Source: Helicoverpa zea (taxonomy: Eukaryota; Arthropoda; Insecta; Lepidoptera; Noctuidae). Taken from it: a stretch of DNA of 64,000 nucleotides. Under the pieces are notes generated by a model, which saw only the letters and a list, made by a program, of their open reading frames with translations, did not search any database and was not told the DNA's origin. How positions within the stretch are numbered: the first letter of the stretch is position 1; each line of letters starts with the position of its first letter. The position numbers were made by a program, and so were the translations under genes. Shown here in pieces: positions 30,996 through 40,248 of this stretch. The stretch is from the NCBI RefSeq assembly GCF_022581195.2, contig NC_061474.1, forward strand, positions 6,944,001-7,008,000, given 5' to 3'.

Positions 30996-31256
30996 ATTCC
31001 AGAGATATCCTCATTTTTCATGTCGGCTCCATACATTTTTTTCTTATAAAAATTATAGCTCTTCCATTTGTGCACACAATTACTTCATATGACATTTTAT
31101 ACAACAGTAATGATCAACAGAAGTCATTTCCAGCAAAAAAAATAACATTTAAGACATCGAGATCCTATGTCTTCTACAGCCGATTTTCGATCCACCGTGC
31201 GCCGTGGCCGAAATCGGCCGTGGACGCCATTATTATTATTATTATAACTAAACAAT

Positions 31257-31875
31257 AAAGGCTTTAAAGTAATATTTCTATAATCTTCAAGATAATAAAC
31301 GGATGGCTGCTTATCGAAATACAATTAGTACACAAATTGGTCCAAAAAAAAATTCTATGAAAATCTTGAATTTCTGTACATTATATAGTTTAACTGTGTA
31401 ACGTAAGCAGAATTGGTCAGGAAAGCCCATGCCCTATTTTCCCCCTAACACCAAAAGTACCTAAGTCCAAACTGTGGACTATTTTGACAAATCCGGTATG
31501 AGAAGGCCAAACAGCTAGATACTATACTCGGCAACTGTAGGTACTGAATAACTATTACTAAGCTTCCTTAAAACCAACACGAGACGGAAATTTAGATATC
31601 TTGTAATAATGTCTAAGCTATTTATACAGAATACACGGTCGATAGAATCTGTTGATGGCCTCTGTAATACCAAGCTTCTGCCAACAACATAATTGTGACG
31701 TCATCGTGAATAGAATAGAATATATATTTTTTTAATCTTTTGTATGTTATATATTTGTAATAATATTTATGTACCTACTTACGTCTATTTTAGTATTCTA
31801 TTAAAATGTTAATCTCTAGTTGTCTTATACATGTCTTTCTAAGTAAGTAATGCACCTACCATGTTATCTCTGCAT
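31257..31875. other. Intergenic DNA, no gene recognised
   Basis: No feature seen apart from AT-rich runs. Confidence 0.5.
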
Positions 31876-31970
31876 CACCTTAAGGTTGACTGGAGAGAAT
31901 GCCCATGGCTTTAAGTCCGCCTTTGTAATTGTATGATTGCATAAAGTTAAATAAATAAATAAATAAATAG
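31876..31970 (+). mobile_element. LINE 3' tail fragment
   Basis: CACCTTAAGGTTGACTGGAG, a TTTAAGTCCGCCTTTG block and an AAATAAATAAATAAATAAAT end. Same family layout as the minus-strand copy at 13349-13430. Non-coding remnant. Confidence 0.6.
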
Positions 31971-32183
31971 GTATTTGTATTCATCAAGTATTGTACATGG
32001 AATTAGGAGCTTCTCTCGAAGTTTCAACGATGTAATATTTCCATTTGTGAGTGTATCTTGGTTTCCAAGACGATTGTGGAAACTAAATTTTGAAGTAAAG
32101 TATTTATTACTGTCTTATTGTTTTAGATCATTATCAGTATATATTTGCTTAAAACACCGTTCAGTTTTGATTTTTGTTAGTCT

Positions 32184-32385
32184 CTCAATAACAGCCGCAC
32201 GGATTGATCATGAAGTTAAGCAACGCTTGACGTAGCAGGTAAGTCCTTGAATGGATGAACATCTATCTCTATCTTGTTACGTATTCCTCTGTATTTCAGA
32301 AGGCACGTTAAATTAGTCGGCTCTCATTTGAATATCGTCAATACAGTACTTACACAGTCGTTATGAGTAGTGGGAAGCCAGAAAA
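32184..32385 (+). mobile_element. 5S-headed SINE, truncated
   Basis: AATAACAGCCGCACGG leads into GATCATGAAGTTAAGCAACG, a close match to the 5S rRNA A-box region. A diverged C-box area (TTGAATGGATGAACATC) and the shared body (AAGGCACGTTAAATTAGTCG, GTCGTTATGAGTAG) follow. It ends before the tail. Confidence 0.7.
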
Positions 32386-34164
32386 TATTACCAAAGGCTA
32401 CATTTTGTACAAAAATATCCACATACACTTTTCAATAGAACCAACTTCCCGTGCAATACAATGCTAGTAACCACTGCACAGAACACGTAACAATTTAATC
32501 AAGTCCAAACGAAACAGTATCAAACCGACAGTGAAACTTTTCAATTTAAACAGAAATCTTGTAAAACTATGCCAAACAAAAAACATCAGACTGACCGGGC
32601 AATTACGAGCCTTCGCCTGTTAAAAAGTAGAAAAAACCGCGGGAGTTCATTAGTATTTCCCGTTTGTTGGACGAAGTTCTATGCCTCCCTCTCCCCACGA
32701 ATTCTGGCTGGCGAGAATCGCTGACGGGTTACACTGATCGAATGAAATGAATTCTAAAATTGAAATTGATTGGATTTTGGTTTAGATACCGTCATTCAAG
32801 AATTAGCGTTTGTTTTGTGATTCTATTATTGTTTGCGCATAAGTTTTTATCATTCACAATGAAAAATGGCATAATCTATCGATTTCTATTATCGATTTAT
32901 TGTAATTACCAAGTACGGAACCTTCCCCTTATTTATAATGCATGCTATATGATTGCCCAAATTATTTATATCTATACTGGGTTAAATTAGCTGTCTATAC
33001 ATTTTAAAACAATAGCAGTTTAACGAAAATGTGATCATTTTAAACAAACTTTGCAATTAACTTATACCGGGACAGTAATTAAGTTAATTATTATCTTAAT
33101 TGCATAGTTACCTGAAATAACATTATTAACCCACGATAATTTAATCGTGGATGTTGATAATCACTTTATTTTACCGAATTAATAAATCTATGAAAGTTAA
33201 CCATTTATGTCCTTCAGCAATTTTTTGGTGAACACCATTATAAACTCAACATACCTCGACTGCATTATCTAAATGATACGAACCAAATTCAAATCCTCTA
33301 TTTATTTCTCAAACAAGGGGCCTATTCTGTTAATTTTCCAGTGTCACCCGCAATGCCGTCAGCCGTCACCCTCGAAGGAGCACTTAACCGTATGAGTCAC
33401 CCTGAGAGCGATCTCGTGACATCTGGCCCGACTGACCGCTTAGTAAACTAGGAGGAACGCCTATCCACTTGAACTGAATAGGTATAACGAGTAGCTTGAA
33501 GGAAGATTGTTTTAGGTTGGTTCGGATTTATCCTGAATTTTTGGGTGTCGTTTTCGGAACCAAGTATTAACGTAAGTGGTTTTAAAACTGTCAAATTGTT
33601 GTGGTTTTATTTGTATGTTTTGAAAAAATCTTAATCTACTGTTATATAGGTATTGCGAATGTGACCAGTAAAGTTTTACCACTTAAATCCGTCTGAAGTT
33701 TAGTAACAGACGATGACATAATTCATAATGACTTATTTCATAATTTCTAAAAGAAAATTATGAGAAAATGCTACTGAAACCGTTTCATCATCGTCAGAAC
33801 CTAAAAAAGAAAACAAGAAAAACTAATTTTCACAGGTCCACGTGTTTGAATTAAGAAATTGAATTAGACGATTCAATTAACAGGGTCACTCCAAAAAACT
33901 AATTAAAAGACTTTTTCTTTTAAATAAACATGAAATCGTGTTTTCGGTAAAAAACCGTGCACGTGATTTTCATTTTTCTGTAGTTTTTACTTAGCTTTCA
34001 AAATAGAGCCACGTGCCCAAGTTTTAATCACCATAAATCTATTTTTAGAACGTATTTATAAATTAAACTCAGTTTTTGCGTTTCTGTTTGGACTTTGAGT
34101 ATTTAGTTTGTTTTTGTAATCGAATCCAGGATCATCTTTTTAGTGATCTTAACTTATACAAACA
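32386..34164. other. 1.8 kb without recognised feature
   Basis: AT-rich; the small open frames are motif-free. Nothing assignable. Confidence 0.5.
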
Positions 34165-34352
34165 TAGCTTCTGTCAGCGGTTTCACTCGCATCTCGTGGG
34201 AACTACTACACGAACCCCGATAAAAAGTAGCCTATAGCCTACTTCGATAAATGGGCTATCTAACATTGAAATATTTTTTTTAATTCGGACAAGTAGTTCC
34301 TGATATAAGCGCGTTCAAGCAAAAAACAAACTCTTCATAACATTAATACAGA
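34165..34352 (-). mobile_element. Helitron-like element, diverged
   Basis: Reverse orientation copy of 53333-53527: AGCTTCTGTCAGCGGTTTCA at the left, AAGTAGCCTATAGCCTAC inside, AAACTCTTCATAACATTAAT at the right. More diverged than the other two copies. Confidence 0.7.
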
Positions 34353-35441
34353 TTATTGGTAATAAATACAGCCATTATTAATTAAAAGATATAAAAAATT
34401 TTTCATTCATAACCTTCGCAGAGGGTTACAATAACAACTAATCAGGCTTGTACAATAACGAGCGTCCCTGGAACTCCCTCTATAGCCATCAAGTTTTGTA
34501 AGTGCTAGTAAAAACATTCTAAGTTCAAGGTTACAATAACAAAGAAGTATAAGTCCGAGAAATTTTGCGAATAACCTCATTCTTATACATGAACGCAATT
34601 TGAAATCGCAATGGCGTCGAGACACCGAGATAGACCCCCTAATTGGATACATCGAAACTATGTCCTACTTTGTGTTGTGTCGATTATCATAAACTTGAAC
34701 TGAAACTTAGTTTTTTGTGTTGACCTAATAGTGGTATTATGTAAATAGCCCTGGGTTTGCTAATTTGGGTTTTGTAGATGGTACAATTATTTTTAGGATT
34801 TATTATTAGAAAATCCTAGATAATTTGTTTGGAGTAACATGAAAAACAAAAGTAGGTATTTAGAAAGAGAAGTGTTTACTTTTAGCGATTAATCAGAAAC
34901 TTAAATATACAATAGTTTTTTTATGATTGAAAACTTTTGTTGTTGGCTCCTTCTGTTCACGTAACGTAAGTGAAAAGCTTGATAAACAGTCACCCATCAT
35001 ATAGATAAAGTAAGAAAGACACAATGCCACCTTTACAGATCCCTAAATCTATAGAAAACGAAGATCATAAACATCAATTAAAAATTTAAACAGAAAAATA
35101 CGTTGAAAACGAAGGAGTCTTGAAAACAGATCACTTCTCTATGACAGGTGAAAAATCTAGTAAGTACTACCCGGCGGAACACTCGATCGCTTAACTTAAA
35201 CGAACTGACAGAACATTTGCACTGAACATTTTTGGATTTTTGAATAAGATCCAAGTAGGTTATGGACCTCCCCCGAAATTTAGGGTACATTTTTTGGTAA
35301 CATTACATCCAATAAATACAAACATAGACATTTACATTTACATATTATACAAGTACGGCTTCCCCGCTTTCTCTTCCTGCTTTGAAATGAAATAGTAGTT
35401 AACAATTACTTATAAACAAACAGACAAATTCAGGCATGTTT
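34353..35441. other. Intergenic DNA, no gene recognised
   Basis: Nothing supported. Confidence 0.5.
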
Positions 35442-35791
35442 CATCATCCTCCGAGCCTTTTTCCCAACTATGTTGGGGTCGGCTTCCAGTCTAACCGGAT
35501 TCAGCTGAGTACCAGTGCTTTACAAGAAGCGACTGCCTATCTGACCTCCTCAACCCAGTTACCCGGGCAACCCGATACCCCTTGGTTAGACTGGTGTCAG
35601 ACTTACTGGCTTCCGACTACCCGTAATGACTGCCAAGGATGTTCAATGACAGCCGGGACCTACAGTTTAACGTGCCATCCGAAACACAGTCATTGGTGTC
35701 TAAGATATACTTAGAAAGTACATACAAACTTAGAAAAGTTGCATTGGTACTTGCCTGACCTGGGATCGAACCTGCGCCCTCATACTTGAGG
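35442..35791 (-). mobile_element. tRNA-headed SINE (HaSE1-like)
   Basis: Minus-strand copy containing B box (GGTTCGATCCCAGG), the GGCAAGTACCAATGCAAC block, the full body and the GAAGCCGACCCCAACATAG tail ending in GATGATG. The first ~35 bases of the tRNA-like head, including the A box, are missing. No clear target duplication. Confidence 0.88.
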
Positions 35792-36698
35792 TTTCTCAGA
35801 AAAAAAAAACTTTCTTTTATCTATGTTTAAAAATCATCACTCATTTAAAATTTTAATCTAGAACAAAGCTATAAATTCAGGGCGAAATATTACAAACAAA
35901 CAAACGTTGATAAAGCTATAATTGTTACGTATGAACTATGATTTTCATATCTAAATTGCTCTAAAACATAAAAGCATGCAGTTGTAAAAACTTTTTATGG
36001 TACGATTCTAGTACCTACTTTATTTATGAAGCTATACATTACATAACATACAATATAGACGAAACATAAAGTGTAAAAGACGTTCATTATCTCCCAAAAC
36101 ATACATAAAATGTAATCTCAGACACCCAAATATAAATGCTGTGTAAAAAATGGAAGTGCTCCCAAAGACCTCTAATTGGGTCCCCTGGAGTTCGCTGGTG
36201 TCTCAAATTTATTCCCCAATTATCATTATTTATGTTTTCTATTATCATATAAGCGACTGTTGGAGTTTTTGGCAGAGTTTTCGTAAACAATAGGGGATGG
36301 CAGACAGATTTGGAACATGCTCTGATTGGGTTTAGCTCGCTTTGTGGGTGCGAAAGTAGGCGGCGGTTTTTGCGTTTGAAACTTAGGAATTTATGGATCT
36401 AGTAGTGTTGAAGGCATTGTTCTGAAATTTCAAAGAATGGATGACATTTTAATAGGAAGCCAGATTTATCCATCTACTTTCACTACGATATAAAGTACAG
36501 TTGAAAGACAGTCCATCTCTTGTTTTGAATACTTGTAGTTTAGGACAAGAAAATGGTTCATGTAGTGGACAGCCCCAAAAAAAGAAGAAGAAATTAAAAT
36601 AAATAATTTTAACTCCTGTAAAGGACCATGTAGCACTTAAAATATTAAACCCCCGTAATCTCGACATTGCCATTAAAAAATTCTCAGGAGCCCTGTGA
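35792..36698. other. Intergenic DNA, possible gag-like relic at right edge
   Basis: Mostly featureless. From about 36616 one frame reads open into the RTE insertion, meets a single stop, and continues beyond it at 37541, which suggests an old coding fragment of unknown origin. I cannot name it. Confidence 0.35.
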
Positions 36699-36715
36699 AA
36701 TTTCAAACAAGCACC

Positions 36716-37523
36716 TCTTCTTCTTTCTCCTGCCCTGTTCCCAAATATTACTTGGGGTCGGCGCAATATGTCATTTTCTTCCATTTTCCCCTGTCACTCG
36801 TCATACTGACACTCACTCCCTTCCTATTCATATCATCTTTCAGGCAATCCATCCATCTTTTCTTAGGTCTTCCTCTTCCTCTCCATCCATCTACATTCAT
36901 ACTTAGCACACACTTTGTTGCATGCGTATCATCCCTCCTCATTACATGTCCATACCACGACAATCTTCTACTTCTCATCTTTTCTGTAACTGGCGCTACT
37001 TTCAGACTTCCTCTAATGTAATCATTCCTCACTTTATCCATTCTTGTAACACCACACATCCATCTCAGCATTCTCATTTCTGTTACATGCACTCTCTTCT
37101 CGTCCGTCTTTTTCAATGCCCAACACTCCGATCCATACAGGACGACAGGTCTAATGACGGATTTGTAAATTTTGCCCTTCAGTTTGAGGGGCATCCGCGG
37201 GTCACAAATAGCGCTAGTTACCTGTCGCCACTTCATCCATCCAGTATTGATCCGATGCGTAACGTCCCTGTTCACCTCACCGTCACTTTGGACGAGTGAA
37301 CCAAGGTACCGGAAGTCGGAGCAAACTGGTAGGGGCATGCCGGCTAGGGTTATGGTCATGGGTCCCGAAATACCGCCAAAATCACAATGAAGGTATTCGG
37401 TTTTACTCCTGCTCACCTTTAAACCCACTGTCTCCAGTCTCAGCCGCCATGCCTCCAGTCTACTCTGGACCTCTGGCCCACTCTCCCCCACCAGAACAAT
37501 GTCATCGGCGAAAAGCATACACC
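36716..37523 (-). mobile_element. 5'-truncated RTE-type LINE with 17-bp TSD
   Basis: An exact 17-bp duplication, AATTTCAAACAAGCACC, flanks the element (36699-36715 and 37524-37540). The 808-bp minus-strand insert starts inside the RT catalytic motif and ends in a short GAAGAA-rich tail. The 3' end GCCGACCCCAAG...TTTGGGAACAGGGC resembles the tail of the tRNA/5S SINEs in this window. Confidence 0.92.
36748..37523 (-). pseudogene. RTE reverse transcriptase C-terminal part
   Basis: An open frame of 256 codons from the catalytic motif (FADDIVLVGES) through the thumb (YLGSLVQSDG, YGSECWALKK) to the RTE-specific C-terminus (GRGRPKKRWMDCLKDDM, then CADPK and stop). The fingers, palm N-half and endonuclease were never copied because of 5' truncation. 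The frame is free of stops, which indicates a young insertion, but the protein cannot function. Confidence 0.92.
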
Positions 37524-37540
37524 AATTTCAAACAAGCACC

Positions 37541-39262
37541 ATTAAATAAATATGTCGAACTTTGTGAGGTTTTACAACTTTCCCTCGACAGAGGATTGAC
37601 GCATTACGCTTTCATGTCAACACCTCGACAGAGTGGAAAGATAAATATTTTGTTGTGACGCCTACTTAAAACATTTCCTGCTGAAGCTTTGGAAAATAAA
37701 TATAAGGGATGCAAGCTACATTAAGGTAAAGGCTTTTTAGAAATGGTAGAAGCAACAATTTTGCTTATAACTATAAGAGATTTTGGCAGAGAATCGATAC
37801 TTGTGTAAGCTGGAGAGATGGGTTGTTAGATTGAACACGCTAATGTCAGGAATTACTGGTCTAAGAAAAAATATGTTAGTATCGGTTAGTGTCGGATATA
37901 GATTATATGACAGAAAAATATTTTTCACCCGCATTCCAGGGGATTTTTACCCGTACTTCTATCGAATATAGCTTATGTTACTTACCCGTTGATAAGGTAG
38001 CTTTCCAACACTGAAATATTTTTTTAAATCGGTTCAGAGAAGCCAAACAGAAAAAAATATATCTTTGTGGTACTCATAAGCTTAAATAACTGTATTTACA
38101 AATTGACCTAAATGGACCGGTAGTCATAAATAAGAATCAAAAGGTTTGGTATTCAAATATGTACCATCAAAATAACTTCTGCTGAGTATAAAATTTTAAG
38201 TACTATTTTGGATGAAGCCAGCATAATATTTTTATGAGTCGAGCTAAAATTTAATTTATTCTGTTTACTCAGCGACTGAAAAAACAATGTCTCGTTTGCT
38301 AACTCTGTGAAAACATAAAATTGTTTTACATTTTTATTTATTTGATACGTTTTATGCAAATGCCTGAGTAGAGGTTTTATTCCGTATAGGCCAAAAGGGA
38401 TTTAACAAATATTTAATACTATCTTCCGCCTGCGGTTTCACCCCGTCTCGAAGGGCATTCGAATAAAAATGAACTCTGTATGTCTATCACTATCTGGCTT
38501 TCATTCCAAAACTTCTGAACCTTTAAATGTTTCTAGAGAAAGTCTAGAGATGAAGAAAAGGTATCTTTAGTATAGGCTCCTTTCATCCGAATCTTTTCAT
38601 CCGGTTGCAGGAAGAAGCTCCTTAAGACTCGGTTTCACCCGTGTATTATACCCTGTATTACCTTTACAAGACATATTAACCAAAACATAAGCGTCTATAA
38701 AACCAGCGACAAGATTTTCCTTTCCTTCAATTAGTCAGAAAGGCAATTAATATCTCGCATGTTTCTACTCCAGAAAGTTAGAAGGATATGTCACATAATC
38801 CAAGGATTACTTACGCAGCAATTAGTTTTAATATCTTTTTCGCGAACATTAGCGCATAAGCCTGGTAATAACCCTTTTTCGCTCAATTGACTTTTACGAC
38901 AAACTCACTTGGCGCATGTGTCCAAATATTTGCGTCACTTCGCAAACAAAAGTGAATCTTATTAACAGCTGAATAAAGTTCAATTTGTGTTAGCAAGAGG
39001 TCAAATATTGGTTCAAATGTACCAAGTTTGTACCAATATAACAGATGCTGCGAATCACATACGAAGCGTCAAGTAAAAGACTGGATTACTGTTATTCGGT
39101 GGACTGATCTTTATCTTTTGAAAGTCCCTTTTTATCGGTCCATCTCCCCTCTTAGCGAATATAACCCTACAAAGATAAGATGGAGAATAGTAAAGCGTAT
39201 CTGAAATTGCTGTATTCTTAAACATAAACATTTTATATGTGATAGGATATAAATAGGTCAAT
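37541..39262. other. Intergenic DNA with Helitron-like scraps
   Basis: Degraded pieces resembling the Helitron-like family occur at about 37830-37960 (AACACGCTAATGTCAGGAAT) and on the minus strand at about 38420-38460 (GCCTGCGGTTTCACCCCGTC). They are too eroded to bound. No gene recognised. Confidence 0.4.
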
Positions 39263-39272
39263 AGGATATAAA

Positions 39273-39660
39273 GTCGTGGTGGCCTAGTGGGTAAAGAACC
39301 AACCTCTCAAGTACGAGGGCGCGGGTTCGATCCCAGGTCAGGCAAGTACCAATGCAACTTTTCTAAGTTTGTATATACTTTCTAAGTATATCTTAGACAC
39401 CACTGACTGTGTTTCGGATGGCACGTTAAACTGTAGGTCCCGGCTGTCATTGAACAACCTTGGCAGTCGTTACGGGTAGTCAGAAGCCAGTAAGTCTGAC
39501 ACCAGTCTAACCAAGGGGTATCGGGTTGCCCGGGTAACTGGGTTGAGGAGGTCAGATAGGCAGTCGCTTCTTGTAAAGCACTGGTACTCAGCTGAATCCG
39601 GTTAGACTGGAAGCCGACCCCAACATGATTGGGAAAAAGGCTCAGAGGATGATGAGGATG
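39273..39660 (+). mobile_element. tRNA-headed SINE (HaSE1-like), full length
   Basis: A tRNA-like head with A box (TGGCCTAGTGGGTAAA) and B box (GGGTTCGATCCC), the full body and a tail ending in GATGAGGATG. Flanked by a 10-bp repeat AGGATATAAA (39263-39272 and 39661-39670). The left flank itself contains two such motifs, so the exact duplication is slightly ambiguous. Confidence 0.9.
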
Positions 39661-39982
39661 AGGATATAAATAGGTTTCCTATATTATTACAACGACATTC
39701 AGTATATTTTTGAAACATAAAGTGTCAAAACAATCCTTAATGATTAAAATGGATTTTACTCAATATTGTGTAATAATTGAATAACTGTCTGGACGATAAT
39801 TATTTTATTTCACAATGGGGCTCTGAATTACGTAATACATGGACTATTTCAAACTTTCTTTGATTATTTTTTTCACTTAACCTAAGTATCTTTTTCACTG
39901 ACGCTCTATCATAATATAAATCATTCATATTTAAAATACAAAAAAATACAAAGTTATTAAGTACTGGCTGCTGCCCACGACT
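39661..39982. other. Spacer between SINEs
   Basis: No feature seen. Confidence 0.45.
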
Positions 39983-39999
39983 TCGTCTCCGCATGCATT

Positions 40000-40231
40000 C
40001 ATCATCCTCCGAGCCTTTTCCCAACTATGGCGGGGCCAGCTTCCAGTCTAACCGGATTTAACTGAGTACCAGGGTTTTACAAGGAGCATCTGCCTATCCA
40101 ACCTCCTCAACCCAGTTACCCGGGCAACCTTATTAGGTTGCCCGGGTAACTACCACCACCAGTCACGACCACCACCACCACCAGTCTAACCAAGGGGAAT
40201 ACCCCTTGGTGGTGGTACCCTAGGGTGGTGG
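40000..40231 (-). mobile_element. SINE with snap-back rearranged 5' end
   Basis: Flanked by the 17-bp duplication TCGTCTCCGCATGCATT (39983-39999 and 40232-40248). The 3' body is normal (CATCATCCTCCGAGCC start). The 5' side is scrambled: a 17-bp arm (40114-40130) returns inverted at 40135-40151. It is followed by ACC/GGTGGT tracts and a second small palindrome, CCAAGGGG/CCCCTTGG (40190-40209). The duplication shows that all of this arrived in one insertion event. Confidence 0.85.
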
Positions 40232-40248
40232 TCGTCTCCGCATGCATT

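Larger units (their letters stand above)
26981..31199. mobile_element. Palindromic Transib-like element with four nested insertions
   Basis: Both termini read CACGGTGGATC inward and are flanked by the 5-bp duplication CGCCG (26976-26980 and 31200-31204). A CAC-starting heptamer-like end and a GC-rich 5-bp duplication are the signature of Transib, the RAG1-related superfamily. After removing the four later insertions, the left arm (26981-27024, 28026-28879, 29074-29138) and the right arm (29139-29755, 30166-30209, 30996-31199) form an inverted repeat over more than 850 bp, with a centre near 29138. The left terminus lacks 7 bases (GAAAATC) present on the right. No transposase is encoded, so movement would need a Transib enzyme supplied from elsewhere. 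Confidence 0.8.
26641..31242 (+). mobile_element. S2-family SINE split by a Transib-like element
   Basis: The tRNA-like head (A box TTGGTCTAGTGG, B box GGTTCGATTCC) and body occupy 26641-26980. The 3' tail (GGCCGAAATCGGCCGTGG, then (ATT)n) occupies 31205-31242. Both flanks carry TATTATAACTAAACA (26626-26640 and about 31242-31256), a 15-bp duplication that brackets the whole 4.6-kb block. Joining the two parts reproduces the GAACAGCCGCCG-T-GCCGA order of the other S2 copies, showing that the intervening 4.2 kb is a later insertion. Confidence 0.85.

Noticed and set aside
26641..31242. A single 4.6-kb retroposed unit, because one 15-bp duplication brackets it
   Set aside because: The two edges are the two halves of one ordinary S2 SINE, and the middle has its own termini and CGCCG duplication, so it is a later insertion.
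39273..39345. tRNA gene (A and B boxes, GGTTCGATCCC)
   Set aside because: It is the head of a SINE with a target duplication, and the same head recurs at 57258. No intact acceptor stem was seen. The same applies to the S2 heads at 16085-16165, 26651-26725 and 30050-30135.
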